Shown: in pieces, positions 6,071 to 13,248 of the stretch
How positions within the stretch are numbered: the stretch's first letter is position 1
Layout of the letters: each line of letters opens with the position of its first letter
Notes under the pieces: model-generated
The model's database searches: none
What the model saw: only the letters and a program-made list of their open reading frames with translations
What the model was told of the DNA's origin: nothing
Translations under genes and position numbers: made by a program
NCBI GenBank assembly: GCA_023442635.1
Contig: JAEZYR010000103.1
Coordinates: 1 to 18,603, forward strand
DNA: 18,603 nt
Source: Bacillota bacterium
GTDB lineage: Bacteria > Bacillota > Clostridia > Saccharofermentanales > Fastidiosipilaceae
Direction: 5' to 3'

Positions 6071-8821
6071 TTAGGCCTGCTGATGTCGGCGGTAGTAGAT
6101 CTTTTTGACAAGCTCCCCGACAAAGAAGGGCACGAGTGAAAGTGGCAGCATGACGGCCCAATCGATCAAGCCAGGCCCCGTCGTCTCAAAGAGCGTCTGC
6201 AAAAAGGGAATGTACAGTACAGCTAGAAGCAAGCACAGAGCAGCTCCTGTCGCCTGAACCATGGCCTTGTTGCTGAACAAGCCAGCGCGGAAAACGGATT
6301 GGCGCTCCGTGCGGCAAGCATAGGCTCGCCACAGCTCGGCCAAAATCAAGGTCGTAAAGGCATAGGTTTCTGCACCTGGTGAGGGGTGAGCCCCCGCTTG
6401 AGGTAAAAACGTAAAGTTCGCCACTGGTGTTCCCTGAAGCAGGTCGGGATTGAAATAGCGTCCAACGGTAAAGGCCCCAAAAACAGCTAGGAAAATAGCC
6501 AGCGCTTGCGTGACAATCTGCACCACCATTGGGCGATTGATGATGGACTCCCCACGGTGGCGAGGAGGCTGCTGCATAATGTCACCTTCTGCCTGTTCAA
6601 CACCTAGTGCCAAGGCCGGGAAACTATCCGTAACCAGGTTCAGCCACAAGAGTTGGATGGCCGTCAGGGGCGAGAAACTCGGTCCTAGAATCAAGGTTGC
6701 CAGGAAGATGACCAGGATCTCACCTACGTTACACGACAGCAAGAAGCCCACGAATTTACGGATGTTGGCGAAGATGACACGCCCTTCTGAGACGGCCGTG
6801 ACAATCGTGTCAAATTGATCGTCCGTCAGAATCATGTCCGCACTGCTCTTGGCCACTTCGGTACCTGTAATGCCCATGGCCACACCAATATCGGCTTGCT
6901 TGAGGGCTGGGGCGTCGTTCACACCGTCACCCGTCATCGAGCAAATATGGTCATGGGAGCGAAGCGCGGCCACAATACGCACTTTGTGTTCGGGTGAAAC
7001 GCGGGCGAAGACAGCGACCTTATCGACTCTGGCTGCGAGCTCTTGGTCGTCCATCGCCTCCAGCTCCATACCTGTCAAAGCTTCTTCACCAGCTTGCATG
7101 AGACCCAAGTCTTTAGCGATAGCTACGGCTGTATCGCGGTGGTCACCCGTAATCATGACGCAACGAATACCTGCCTGATGGCAGAGCTTAATCGCCTCTC
7201 TTGCTTCAGGTCTAGCAGGGTCAATCATGCCCACCAGACCAGCAAAGACAAGCTCCTTCTCCAGGCTTAAATCAATAGCTTGTTCAGGCTCGATATGACG
7301 ATAAGCAAAAGCCAGCACGCGCAAAGCGCGGTGGGCATAGGCTGCATTTTGATCCAGAATAGCCTGCCTGCGCTCGGGCGACAGAGGGCGAACTTCGCCC
7401 AGCAAATCGCGTTCGTATTTGCAGCGCGCCAGTAAAACATCAGGGGCGCCTTTGGTCAGTGCTAAACGACCTTCAGCAAAGCCATCGTGCACAACGGTCA
7501 TCATCTTGCGATCGGAGTCGAAGGGCAGCTCTCCCACAAAGGGGTGTTCCTGCACGAGGTCATCACGGCGTACACCCTGCTTGAGACCCAGTGTCAGGAG
7601 GCAGCCCTCCGTTGGATCGCCAAGCATCTGGATCTTCTCGCCCTCGCCTTGTAGCTCCGCGCTATTGCAAAGCAGCGCAATTTCCAACAGACGTTGAAGG
7701 CGCGCATCTTTCTTGGGAAGGGTTTCGCCAGCGAGGCTCACTTCGCCTTTTGGCAGATAGCCTACGCCCTCAACATCGAAGTCGTGCTCATCAACAAAAA
7801 GCTGTTTGACGGTCATTTCGTTCTGCGTCAAGGTACCCGTTTTATCGCTACAAATGACATTGACAGAGCCCAGAGTCTCGACAGCTAGGAGCTTTTTGAC
7901 AATGGCATTGCGGTCGGCCAACTTTTTCATGCCGCGCGCTAAAACGATGGTCACCACAACGTTGAGGCCTTCGGGAATAGCGGCCACCGCCAAAGCAACG
8001 GCGGTCATAAAGGTGGGCAGCAATTCTCCGCGGCGCAAAATGCCAATCACAAAGACGAGTGCGCAGACAGCCAAACAAAGCGTGCCCAGAATCCGTCCTA
8101 ATTTGTTGAGGTTCTGCTGCAAGGGCGTCTGTTGTTCACCAATGGCTTCCAAACGCTGGGCGATGTGGCCAATTTCGGTTTCGAGGCCTGTCGCCACCAC
8201 GACGGCGCGACCTCGGCCATAAGTGACATTGGTTGATGAGAAAAGGCTGTTCTCTCGATCGCCGATGCCGAGTTCTTCCTCCGTCTGAAAGCGAGCCGAT
8301 TTTTCGACTGGCAGGGATTCGCCCGTCAAAGAAGCTTCTTCAACTTGCAGGTTGACACTGTCAATCAAACGCAAGTCGGCTGGCACAACATCGCCTGCCT
8401 CCAAAATGACAATGTCACCTGGCACAAGCTCTTCGCTGTTGACCATCTGCTGCTGGCCATCGCGCAAGACGCGAGCTTGTGGCGAAGACAAACGCTGCAA
8501 AGCAGCCACCGCAGCCTCAGCTTGGCCTTCTTGGCGGACGCCCAGAATAGCATTCACGATGACGATGGCCAGAATGACAATTGCTTCTGTCCAGTCACCC
8601 AAAAAGCCTGAGACGACAGCCGCCACAACAAGAATCAGGGTCATGTAGTCCTGAAACTGCTTCAGAAAGCGCAGCCATAGCGGTACTTTCTGCTCTTCTT
8701 GCAGGCGGTTTGGCCCGAATTTTTCTAATCTTTGAGCCACCTCTGCTTGGCTGAGGCCTTTTTCAGGCGAGACTCGCTGCAGCTCCAGCTGAGCTTGCAG
8801 GGGGCCTTGATATGCAGCCAT
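6071..8821 (-). CDS. P-type Ca2+-transporting ATPase (P2/SERCA-PMCA type)
   Basis: I place the start at the ATG at 8821, giving 916 residues, because GAGGAGG lies 7-8 bases before it; a longer frame from 8848 would translate the ribosome binding site itself. The order is typical: N-terminal cation ATPase region, A-domain TGES loop, M4 IPEGL, phosphorylation motif DKTGTLT with Asp326, N-domain, hinge MTGDGVNDAPALK, then M5-M10. Ligand positions known from SERCA are kept: Glu in M4 IPEGL, Asn and Glu in M5 NVGE, Asn, Thr and Asp in M6 NLVTD, and a Glu in the M8-like TLILAELW. That set supports calcium export from the cytoplasm rather than Na/K or heavy metal transport. The gene is monocistronic with its own terminator and is divergent from hydG. 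Manganese or mixed specificity cannot be excluded. Confidence 0.93.
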   Translation of the reverse strand: MAAYQGPLQAQLELQRVSPEKGLSQAEVAQRLEKFGPNRLQEEQKVPLWLRFLKQFQDYMTLILVVAAVVSGFLGDWTEAIVILAIVIVNAILGVRQEGQAEAAVAALQRLSSPQARVLRDGQQQMVNSEELVPGDIVILEAGDVVPADLRLIDSVNLQVEEASLTGESLPVEKSARFQTEEELGIGDRENSLFSSTNVTYGRGRAVVVATGLETEIGHIAQRLEAIGEQQTPLQQNLNKLGRILGTLCLAVCALVFVIGILRRGELLPTFMTAVALAVAAIPEGLNVVVTIVLARGMKKLADRNAIVKKLLAVETLGSVNVICSDKTGTLTQNEMTVKQLFVDEHDFDVEGVGYLPKGEVSLAGETLPKKDARLQRLLEIALLCNSAELQGEGEKIQMLGDPTEGCLLTLGLKQGVRRDDLVQEHPFVGELPFDSDRKMMTVVHDGFAEGRLALTKGAPDVLLARCKYERDLLGEVRPLSPERRQAILDQNAAYAHRALRVLAFAYRHIEPEQAIDLSLEKELVFAGLVGMIDPARPEAREAIKLCHQAGIRCVMITGDHRDTAVAIAKDLGLMQAGEEALTGMELEAMDDQELAARVDKVAVFARVSPEHKVRIVAALRSHDHICSMTGDGVNDAPALKQADIGVAMGITGTEVAKSSADMILTDDQFDTIVTAVSEGRVIFANIRKFVGFLLSCNVGEILVIFLATLILGPSFSPLTAIQLLWLNLVTDSFPALALGVEQAEGDIMQQPPRHRGESIINRPMVVQIVTQALAIFLAVFGAFTVGRYFNPDLLQGTPVANFTFLPQAGAHPSPGAETYAFTTLILAELWRAYACRTERQSVFRAGLFSNKAMVQATGAALCLLLAVLYIPFLQTLFETTGPGLIDWAVMLPLSLVPFFVGELVKKIYYRRHQQA

Positions 8822-8856
8822 AGATACTTCCTCCTCGAAATTAGACAATCCCTTTT

Positions 8857-8886
8857 ATTTTACGTGAAATCTGGGGTTTGTGTCTT
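8857..8886 (-). promoter_or_regulatory. Candidate promoter of the Ca2+ ATPase gene
   Basis: On the minus strand AAGACA (8881-8886, 4 of 6 to the -35 consensus) and TAAAAT (8857-8862) are 18 bases apart, about 36 bases upstream of the ATG. It lies back to back with the hydG -10 box. Confidence 0.45.
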
Positions 8887-8914
8887 AGCTCACTACCCAC
8901 CCTGGCCGAATTCC

Positions 8915-8920
8915 TATAAT
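8915..8920 (+). promoter_or_regulatory. Candidate -10 box of the hydGF operon
   Basis: A perfect TATAAT stands 28 bases before the hydG start codon. No consensus -35 box is seen 16-18 bases upstream, so this would be a weak or activator-dependent promoter. Confidence 0.4.
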
Positions 8921-8948
8921 TAAGAACTCAGAGAAAGAAGGTGCTCCT

Positions 8949-10382
8949 TTGTACAATCCGCAGTCATCTCACGCAAGTGAGTTTATTAACCACGATGAAA
9001 TTTTGGCTACGCTCAGTTGGGCCGAAGCGCATCAACACGATCGCGAGGCCATCCGAGGCGTCATCGAACATGCGCGCCAAGCCAAAGGCCTTGATCACCG
9101 CGAAGCTGCTTTGCTCCTCCTTTCAAAGGAAGACGATCTCAATGAAGAAATTAAGCAGTTAGCCCGCGATCTCAAAGAGCGTTTTTATGGTCGTCGCATC
9201 GTGATGTTCGCTCCGCTCTATTTGTCTAACTACTGCGTGAATGGCTGCGTCTACTGTCCATACCATGGTTCCAACAAAACCATCGCCCGCAAAAAGCTCA
9301 GTCAGGATGAAATTCGTCGCGAAGTTATCGCCTTGCAGGATATGGGGCACAAACGTCTAGCCTTAGAGGCTGGCGAAGATCCCATTCGCAACACGATGGA
9401 CTACTATCTCGAATCGATTGACACCATCTACAACATCAAACACCGCAATGGCTCCATTCGGCGTGTGAATATCAATATCGCTGCCACCACCGTTGAGAAC
9501 TATCGACGGCTACATGACGCTGGTATCGGCACCTATATTCTTTTTCAAGAAACATACGAAAAAAGCCGCTACGAAGCCCTTCACCCTTGGGGTCCCAAAT
9601 CCGATTATGCCTACCATACGGAGGCCATGGACCGCGCTATGGAAGGCGGTGTCGACGATGTCGGCCTGGGTGTTCTTTATGGTTTAGATCACTACGCCTA
9701 TGACTTCGTGGGTCTGATGATGCACGCTGAGCACCTTGAGGCTCGCTTTGGCGTGGGGCCTCACACCATTTCCGTACCTCGCATTTGTCCTGCTGACGAT
9801 ATCAATCCTGAAGATTTCACCAACGCTGTTCCTGACGATCTCTTCCTACACCTGATCGCCTGTATCCGCGTGGCCGTTCCCTACACGGGCATGATCATAT
9901 CGACCCGTGAATCGAGCCGAGTCCGCGCCCAGGCACTCGACTTAGGTATTTCGCAAATCAGCGGCGGTTCCAAGACCTCTGTTGGTGGCTATGACGAGGA
10001 GGCCGCCCACCACAAGGCCGAAAACAATGAAGTCACCGAGCAATTTGACATCTCCGATACACGCACGTTGGACGAGGTGGTGCATTGGCTCATTCAAGCC
10101 GACTACATACCATCTTTCTGCACTGCTTGCTATCGCGAAGGACGGACAGGCGACCGCTTTATGTCTTTGGTCAAGTCGGGCGAAATCGCAAACATCTGTC
10201 AGCCCAACGCCCTTTTGACGCTGCAAGAATACCTCTGCGACTATGCCAAACCCGCTACACGCCAAGATGGCGAGGCTTTGATCGCCCGTGAGCTGGCCAA
10301 AATTCCTAGAGAAAGGGTGCGCCAGCTGACCCAAGGTTGGTTGGATGACATCATTCAGGGCAAGCGTGATTTCCGCCTCTAA
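8949..10382 (+). CDS. hydG: [FeFe]-hydrogenase maturase HydG, radical SAM tyrosine lyase
   Basis: A 477-residue protein, the usual HydG length. The radical SAM cluster motif C-x3-C-x2-C is at Cys96, Cys100 and Cys103 (NYCVNGCVYC). The HydG-specific C-terminal motif C-x2-C-x22-C is exact at Cys391, Cys394 and Cys417; it binds the second cluster with the dangler iron. HydG splits tyrosine to supply the CO and CN ligands of the H-cluster. These two motifs together separate it from ThiH and HydE. The start is a TTG at 8949 with AAGGTG about 6 bases upstream. hydF follows 52 bases downstream, so the two are probably cotranscribed. A hydrogenase structural gene must lie elsewhere. Confidence 0.96.
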   Translation: MYNPQSSHASEFINHDEILATLSWAEAHQHDREAIRGVIEHARQAKGLDHREAALLLLSKEDDLNEEIKQLARDLKERFYGRRIVMFAPLYLSNYCVNGCVYCPYHGSNKTIARKKLSQDEIRREVIALQDMGHKRLALEAGEDPIRNTMDYYLESIDTIYNIKHRNGSIRRVNINIAATTVENYRRLHDAGIGTYILFQETYEKSRYEALHPWGPKSDYAYHTEAMDRAMEGGVDDVGLGVLYGLDHYAYDFVGLMMHAEHLEARFGVGPHTISVPRICPADDINPEDFTNAVPDDLFLHLIACIRVAVPYTGMIISTRESSRVRAQALDLGISQISGGSKTSVGGYDEEAAHHKAENNEVTEQFDISDTRTLDEVVHWLIQADYIPSFCTACYREGRTGDRFMSLVKSGEIANICQPNALLTLQEYLCDYAKPATRQDGEALIARELAKIPRERVRQLTQGWLDDIIQGKRDFRL

Positions 10383-10434
10383 GTGCATTTTCTTTGGCCT
10401 GCACCGCTAAATAAGATTAAGGTTTTTCTGCCTC

Positions 10435-11739
10435 ATGAGTCTACAATCTACCCCTCAGTCTTCTCGTTACTGGATTGGCCTTTTTGGCCGCCGCAACAGC
10501 GGTAAATCCACCCTGATGAACCTGCTTTGCGATCAGCCAGTCTCTCTCGTTTCAGCCGAAGCTGGCACAACGACCGATCCTGTGACCAAGTCCATCGAAA
10601 TCAAGGGCCTAGGCCCTGTTGTGCTCGTGGATACAGCAGGCTACGACGACGTCGGTCATTTGGGGCAAGCCCGAGTTGAGCGAAGTGAGGCGAGTGTCGA
10701 TCGCGTGCATTTTGCAGTTCTGCTCTTGCGGCCTTCTTGCTTACTCGAAAGAGCAAGCTCAAACAGCGACGAAGTCCCCTCCTCCCCAGATTGGTCGCAA
10801 GAATTGGCCTGGATTCGCCGCTTCGCCAAGCAAAAGGCGCCTTGGCTCTTAGCCGTCAACTTGGCCGAGGCCGATCTGAAGGCAGGCGATGGCAGCGATG
10901 CCCTTCTGCCATCTTTTTTGGAAAAGCTGCGCCAAGAAGCATTACCGCAGCCGAGCGGACAAATTCAGTTAGATCTCCACTGTGCCGAGGCTAGGCAGAC
11001 CTTTGTTCAGGCTCTGCTTCAGGCGGTAAAAGCGAGCCAGTCCGAGCAATGCGACAGCAGCCCCGCCTCTTTGACGGCTTCCCTTTGTGGCGCTGGCGAT
11101 CACGTCCTTCTGGTCATGCCCCAGGATATTCAAGCACCTGCAGGGCGTCTGATTTTGCCTCAAGTGCAAACCATTCGCGAATTGCTCGACAAGCACTGCT
11201 TTGTGTCAGCTGTCACGGCCAATGAGTATCCTGCTGTCCTCTCTCTCTTTCAGCAAGCACCTAGCCTCATCATCACAGACTCCCAGGTCTTTCCGCATGT
11301 CTGGGCCCACAAGCCAGCCGAAAGCCGCGTCACATCTTTTTCGATCTTGATGGCGGCCTTCAAAGGTGATATCGAATTGTTCCGCCAGGGTGCTGAAGTT
11401 CTGCCCAAGCTCGGGGCCAACTCTCGCGTTTTAATTGCAGAGGCCTGCTCCCATGTACCGCTACAAGAAGATATAGGGCGCGTCAAAATTCCTCGGCTTC
11501 TGCGCGACCGTATTTCACCTGATATCACCATAGACATCATGAGCGGCAATGACTGGCCTAGCGCCGAAAAACTCGCGAGCTATGACCTGGTCATCCACTG
11601 TGGTGCCTGCATGTTTAACCGCCCCCATGTACTCGCTCGTCTGCGCCAGCTCGAAAGCGCCTCCGTTCCTATTACCAATTACGGCATCGCGTTGGCTTGG
11701 TTCGCTGGCATTTTGGACAAGGTTGCCCTGCCTCTTTAA
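10435..11739 (+). CDS. hydF: [FeFe]-hydrogenase maturation GTPase/scaffold HydF
   Basis: A 434-residue protein. The N-terminal GTPase domain has a P-loop GRRNSGKS (residues 18-25), a TTTDPV switch and the G3 motif DTAGYDD. The G4 motif is unusual: NLAEAD at residues 142-147, not the compact NKxD. The C-terminal half carries the HydF cluster motif C-x-H-x(47)-H-C-x2-C, namely Cys338, His340, His388, Cys389 and Cys392 (HCGACMFN). HydF accepts the diiron unit built by HydG and HydE and delivers it to the hydrogenase. The ATG is preceded by only a weak AAGG 12 bases upstream, so translation may be coupled to hydG or poor. hydE, the third maturase gene, is not adjacent. Confidence 0.95.
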   Translation: MSLQSTPQSSRYWIGLFGRRNSGKSTLMNLLCDQPVSLVSAEAGTTTDPVTKSIEIKGLGPVVLVDTAGYDDVGHLGQARVERSEASVDRVHFAVLLLRPSCLLERASSNSDEVPSSPDWSQELAWIRRFAKQKAPWLLAVNLAEADLKAGDGSDALLPSFLEKLRQEALPQPSGQIQLDLHCAEARQTFVQALLQAVKASQSEQCDSSPASLTASLCGAGDHVLLVMPQDIQAPAGRLILPQVQTIRELLDKHCFVSAVTANEYPAVLSLFQQAPSLIITDSQVFPHVWAHKPAESRVTSFSILMAAFKGDIELFRQGAEVLPKLGANSRVLIAEACSHVPLQEDIGRVKIPRLLRDRISPDITIDIMSGNDWPSAEKLASYDLVIHCGACMFNRPHVLARLRQLESASVPITNYGIALAWFAGILDKVALPL

Positions 11740-11759
11740 GAAGGCTCGTGTCAATGGGT

Positions 11760-11779
11760 CTGCTCAGCTAGCTGAGCAG
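11760..11779. repeat. Perfect 20-bp palindrome
   Basis: CTGCTCAGCTAGCTGAGCAG is a perfect 20-base palindrome 20 bases after the hydF stop codon. It could be a binding site for a dimeric protein or fold as a hairpin. Its inner arms GCTCAGCT and AGCTGAGC are the same as those of the stem-loop at 3711-3735. Confidence 0.7.
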
Positions 11780-11819
11780 GCTCCAATCAGTTGATAGAGC
11801 AGGCCCAAATCAGTTGCTA
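11774..11819 (+). repeat. Two tandem 23-base direct repeats
   Basis: Units at 11774-11796 and 11797-11819 agree at 20 of 23 positions (both contain GAGCAGGC and AATCAGTTG), followed by GAGCC, the start of a third copy. The first unit overlaps the right arm of the palindrome. Confidence 0.7.
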
Positions 11820-11873
11820 GAGCCAGTATATTTGCGAGCCTTAAGTCGGGCTCGGCGTCTTGCCCAAAAACCT

Positions 11874-11948
11874 AAAAGCCCCTTTCAGCCAAACCATTGC
11901 GCACCTTGCTCAAAATTGCTCTATTATGGCTGAATAAAGGAGGCTTTT
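11874..11948 (+). promoter_or_regulatory. Stem covering the ribosome binding site of the PLP enzyme gene
   Basis: Bases 11874-11885 (AAAAGCCCCTTT) pair with 11936-11948 over 12 pairs with one bulged A at 11941. The helix continues as CAGCC (11886-11890) with GGCTG (11928-11932) across a 3-base bulge. The right arm contains the whole AAAGGAGG ribosome binding site, two bases before the ATG at 11951. A transcript that includes the left arm would hide the site. Role inferred from pairing only. Confidence 0.5.
11897..11927 (+). promoter_or_regulatory. Weak promoter-like site before the PLP enzyme gene
   Basis: TTGCGC (11897-11902) and TATTAT (11922-11927) are 19 bases apart, longer than ideal. 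Transcription would begin near 11934, leaving a very short leader that lacks the left arm of the stem at 11874-11948. Confidence 0.35.
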
Positions 11949-11950
11949 TT

Positions 11951-13153
11951 ATGTCTTACGATTGGCAACAACAGCTTTCTCGCCGCGGAAAGAGCGCCTA
12001 CAAGTGGGCCTTGCTCGAGCAGTCTCTGCTTCCAGATAGTCCTCAAGACCTGATCCCTTTCAGTACAGCTGACAATGATTTTCTGCCTGCTCCCTGCATC
12101 CAAAAGGCTTTGGTCGACTATGCCCAGCAGGGGGTCTTGGGCTACACGGCTACACCACCCGAATTTGTGGCGGCCTTACAGACTTGGCTACTCGAACAAC
12201 ACCAGTGGCAGATCGATCCCTCTTGGTTAGTGCTCAGTCCTGGCGTGGTGCCCATCATCTTTAACACCGTACAGAGTTTCTCGAAAGAGGGGGAAGGCGT
12301 CATTGTGATGCAGCCCATCTACGGGCCCTTTATGAAGGCCATCGAGCTAAACGGTCGCCGACGGGTTAATGTGCCCCTTCTGCACCAAAATGGCCGCTAC
12401 GAAATGGATTTCGCCGCCCTCGAAAGGGCCGCAGCAGATCCCAATAACCGTTTGCTCTTACTCTGCTCGCCTCACAACCCTGTCGGCCGTGTGTGGACTC
12501 GCTCCGAGTTAGAGCGGCTTGCCGACATTTGCTTGCGCCACAACTTAGTTGTCTTGGCGGATGAAATACATTTTGACTTGATCTTGCCTGGCCAGGAGCA
12601 CAGTGTCTTCCCCTGCTTAAACGAAAAAATTGCCCAAAGGGTGGTTTTTGCTAGTGCGGCAAGTAAAACATTCAATATTGCAGGCCTGCATCAAGCCTAC
12701 GCCCTCATCCCAAATCCCACTTTGCGCGAGACTTTCTGCCAGCACTTTGCCAAAAATGCCCAAGGCGGAGGCAATAACTTTGGCCTTGTGGCCTCTACGG
12801 CGGCTTGGCGTTCGGGGCACACCTGGCTCAAGGAATTCATCACCTTAATTCAGCAAAACGCCGAAGTCGCACGGCACAAGCTCCAGCAAATCTTGCCAGC
12901 TCACTCGATAGCCCCACTCGAAGGCACCTACCTCATGTGGATTGACCTCAATCCGATCCTTCAGTCCTGCCAAATCCCCAAAAGCGAGTTGGCCAACTTT
13001 TTGGCTCGTGAGGCTCTGCTTTTCCCTAGCATGGGACAAGATTTTGGCCCTGAAGGCGAGGGCTTTATTCGCCTCAATATCGGCTGTCCGCAAGCCGCCC
13101 TCGAAAAAGCCCTCGATCGCCTCATAGCCGCTGTTGAGCGCCATCGCTCATAA
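11951..13153 (+). CDS. PLP-dependent C-S lyase/aminotransferase, PatB/MalY family
   Basis: 400 residues from the ATG at 11951, chosen because AAAGGAGG ends 7 bases upstream; an upstream TTG would add 18 residues without support. It is a fold-type I PLP enzyme. The Schiff-base lysine is Lys239 in ASKTFNIAGL, the SPHNPVGR segment binds the cofactor and substrate, and ADEIHFDLI holds the Asp that contacts the pyridine nitrogen. The segment after the start reads PFSTADNDF where the family usually has a WVADMDF-like sequence. PatB/MalY enzymes split cysteine S-conjugates or cystathionine to a thiol, pyruvate and ammonia; some members transaminate. An M20 amidohydrolase gene follows 95 bases downstream, which suggests a shared pathway. 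The exact substrate is open. Confidence 0.88.
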   Translation: MSYDWQQQLSRRGKSAYKWALLEQSLLPDSPQDLIPFSTADNDFLPAPCIQKALVDYAQQGVLGYTATPPEFVAALQTWLLEQHQWQIDPSWLVLSPGVVPIIFNTVQSFSKEGEGVIVMQPIYGPFMKAIELNGRRRVNVPLLHQNGRYEMDFAALERAAADPNNRLLLLCSPHNPVGRVWTRSELERLADICLRHNLVVLADEIHFDLILPGQEHSVFPCLNEKIAQRVVFASAASKTFNIAGLHQAYALIPNPTLRETFCQHFAKNAQGGGNNFGLVASTAAWRSGHTWLKEFITLIQQNAEVARHKLQQILPAHSIAPLEGTYLMWIDLNPILQSCQIPKSELANFLAREALLFPSMGQDFGPEGEGFIRLNIGCPQAALEKALDRLIAAVERHRS

Positions 13154-13248
13154 ATTTTGGCCTCAGAACAAAGCCAACGCCTGCGTGCAGTCTGCGCCCT
13201 CTGGCCAGACCTTAAATGATGCCCACCCCATCTCTAGGAGGTAACGAC

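Larger units (their letters stand above)
11741..11854 (+). other. Structured intergenic region with mutually exclusive stems
   Basis: AAGGCTCG at 11741-11748 is complementary to CGAGCCTT at 11835-11842, enclosing a palindrome and two tandem repeats. The same segment CGAGCC (11835-11840) can instead pair with GGCTCG at 11849-11854 around an 8-base loop. In addition 11756-11765 can pair over 10 positions, allowing G-U pairs, with either 11774-11783 or 11797-11806, the starts of the two repeats. No T run follows. I recognise no known riboswitch or sRNA. Confidence 0.4.

Noticed and set aside
8822..8848. N-terminal extension of the Ca2+ ATPase from an upstream ATG
   Set aside because: The extra residues FEEEVS are translated from the GAGGAGG ribosome binding site that serves the ATG at 8821.
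10383..10434. GTGCA and TGCAC arms between hydG and hydF
   Set aside because: Only 5 base pairs with a 12-base loop and no T run; too weak to call a hairpin.
11774..11819. Tandem repeats considered as a CRISPR array or attachment site
   Set aside because: Only two units, with no spacers between them, and no cas, integrase or mobile genes in the window.
13157..13179. TTGGC and GCCAA arms after the PLP enzyme gene
   Set aside because: Short stem without a T run; it does not support a terminator, so cotranscription with the M20 gene remains possible.
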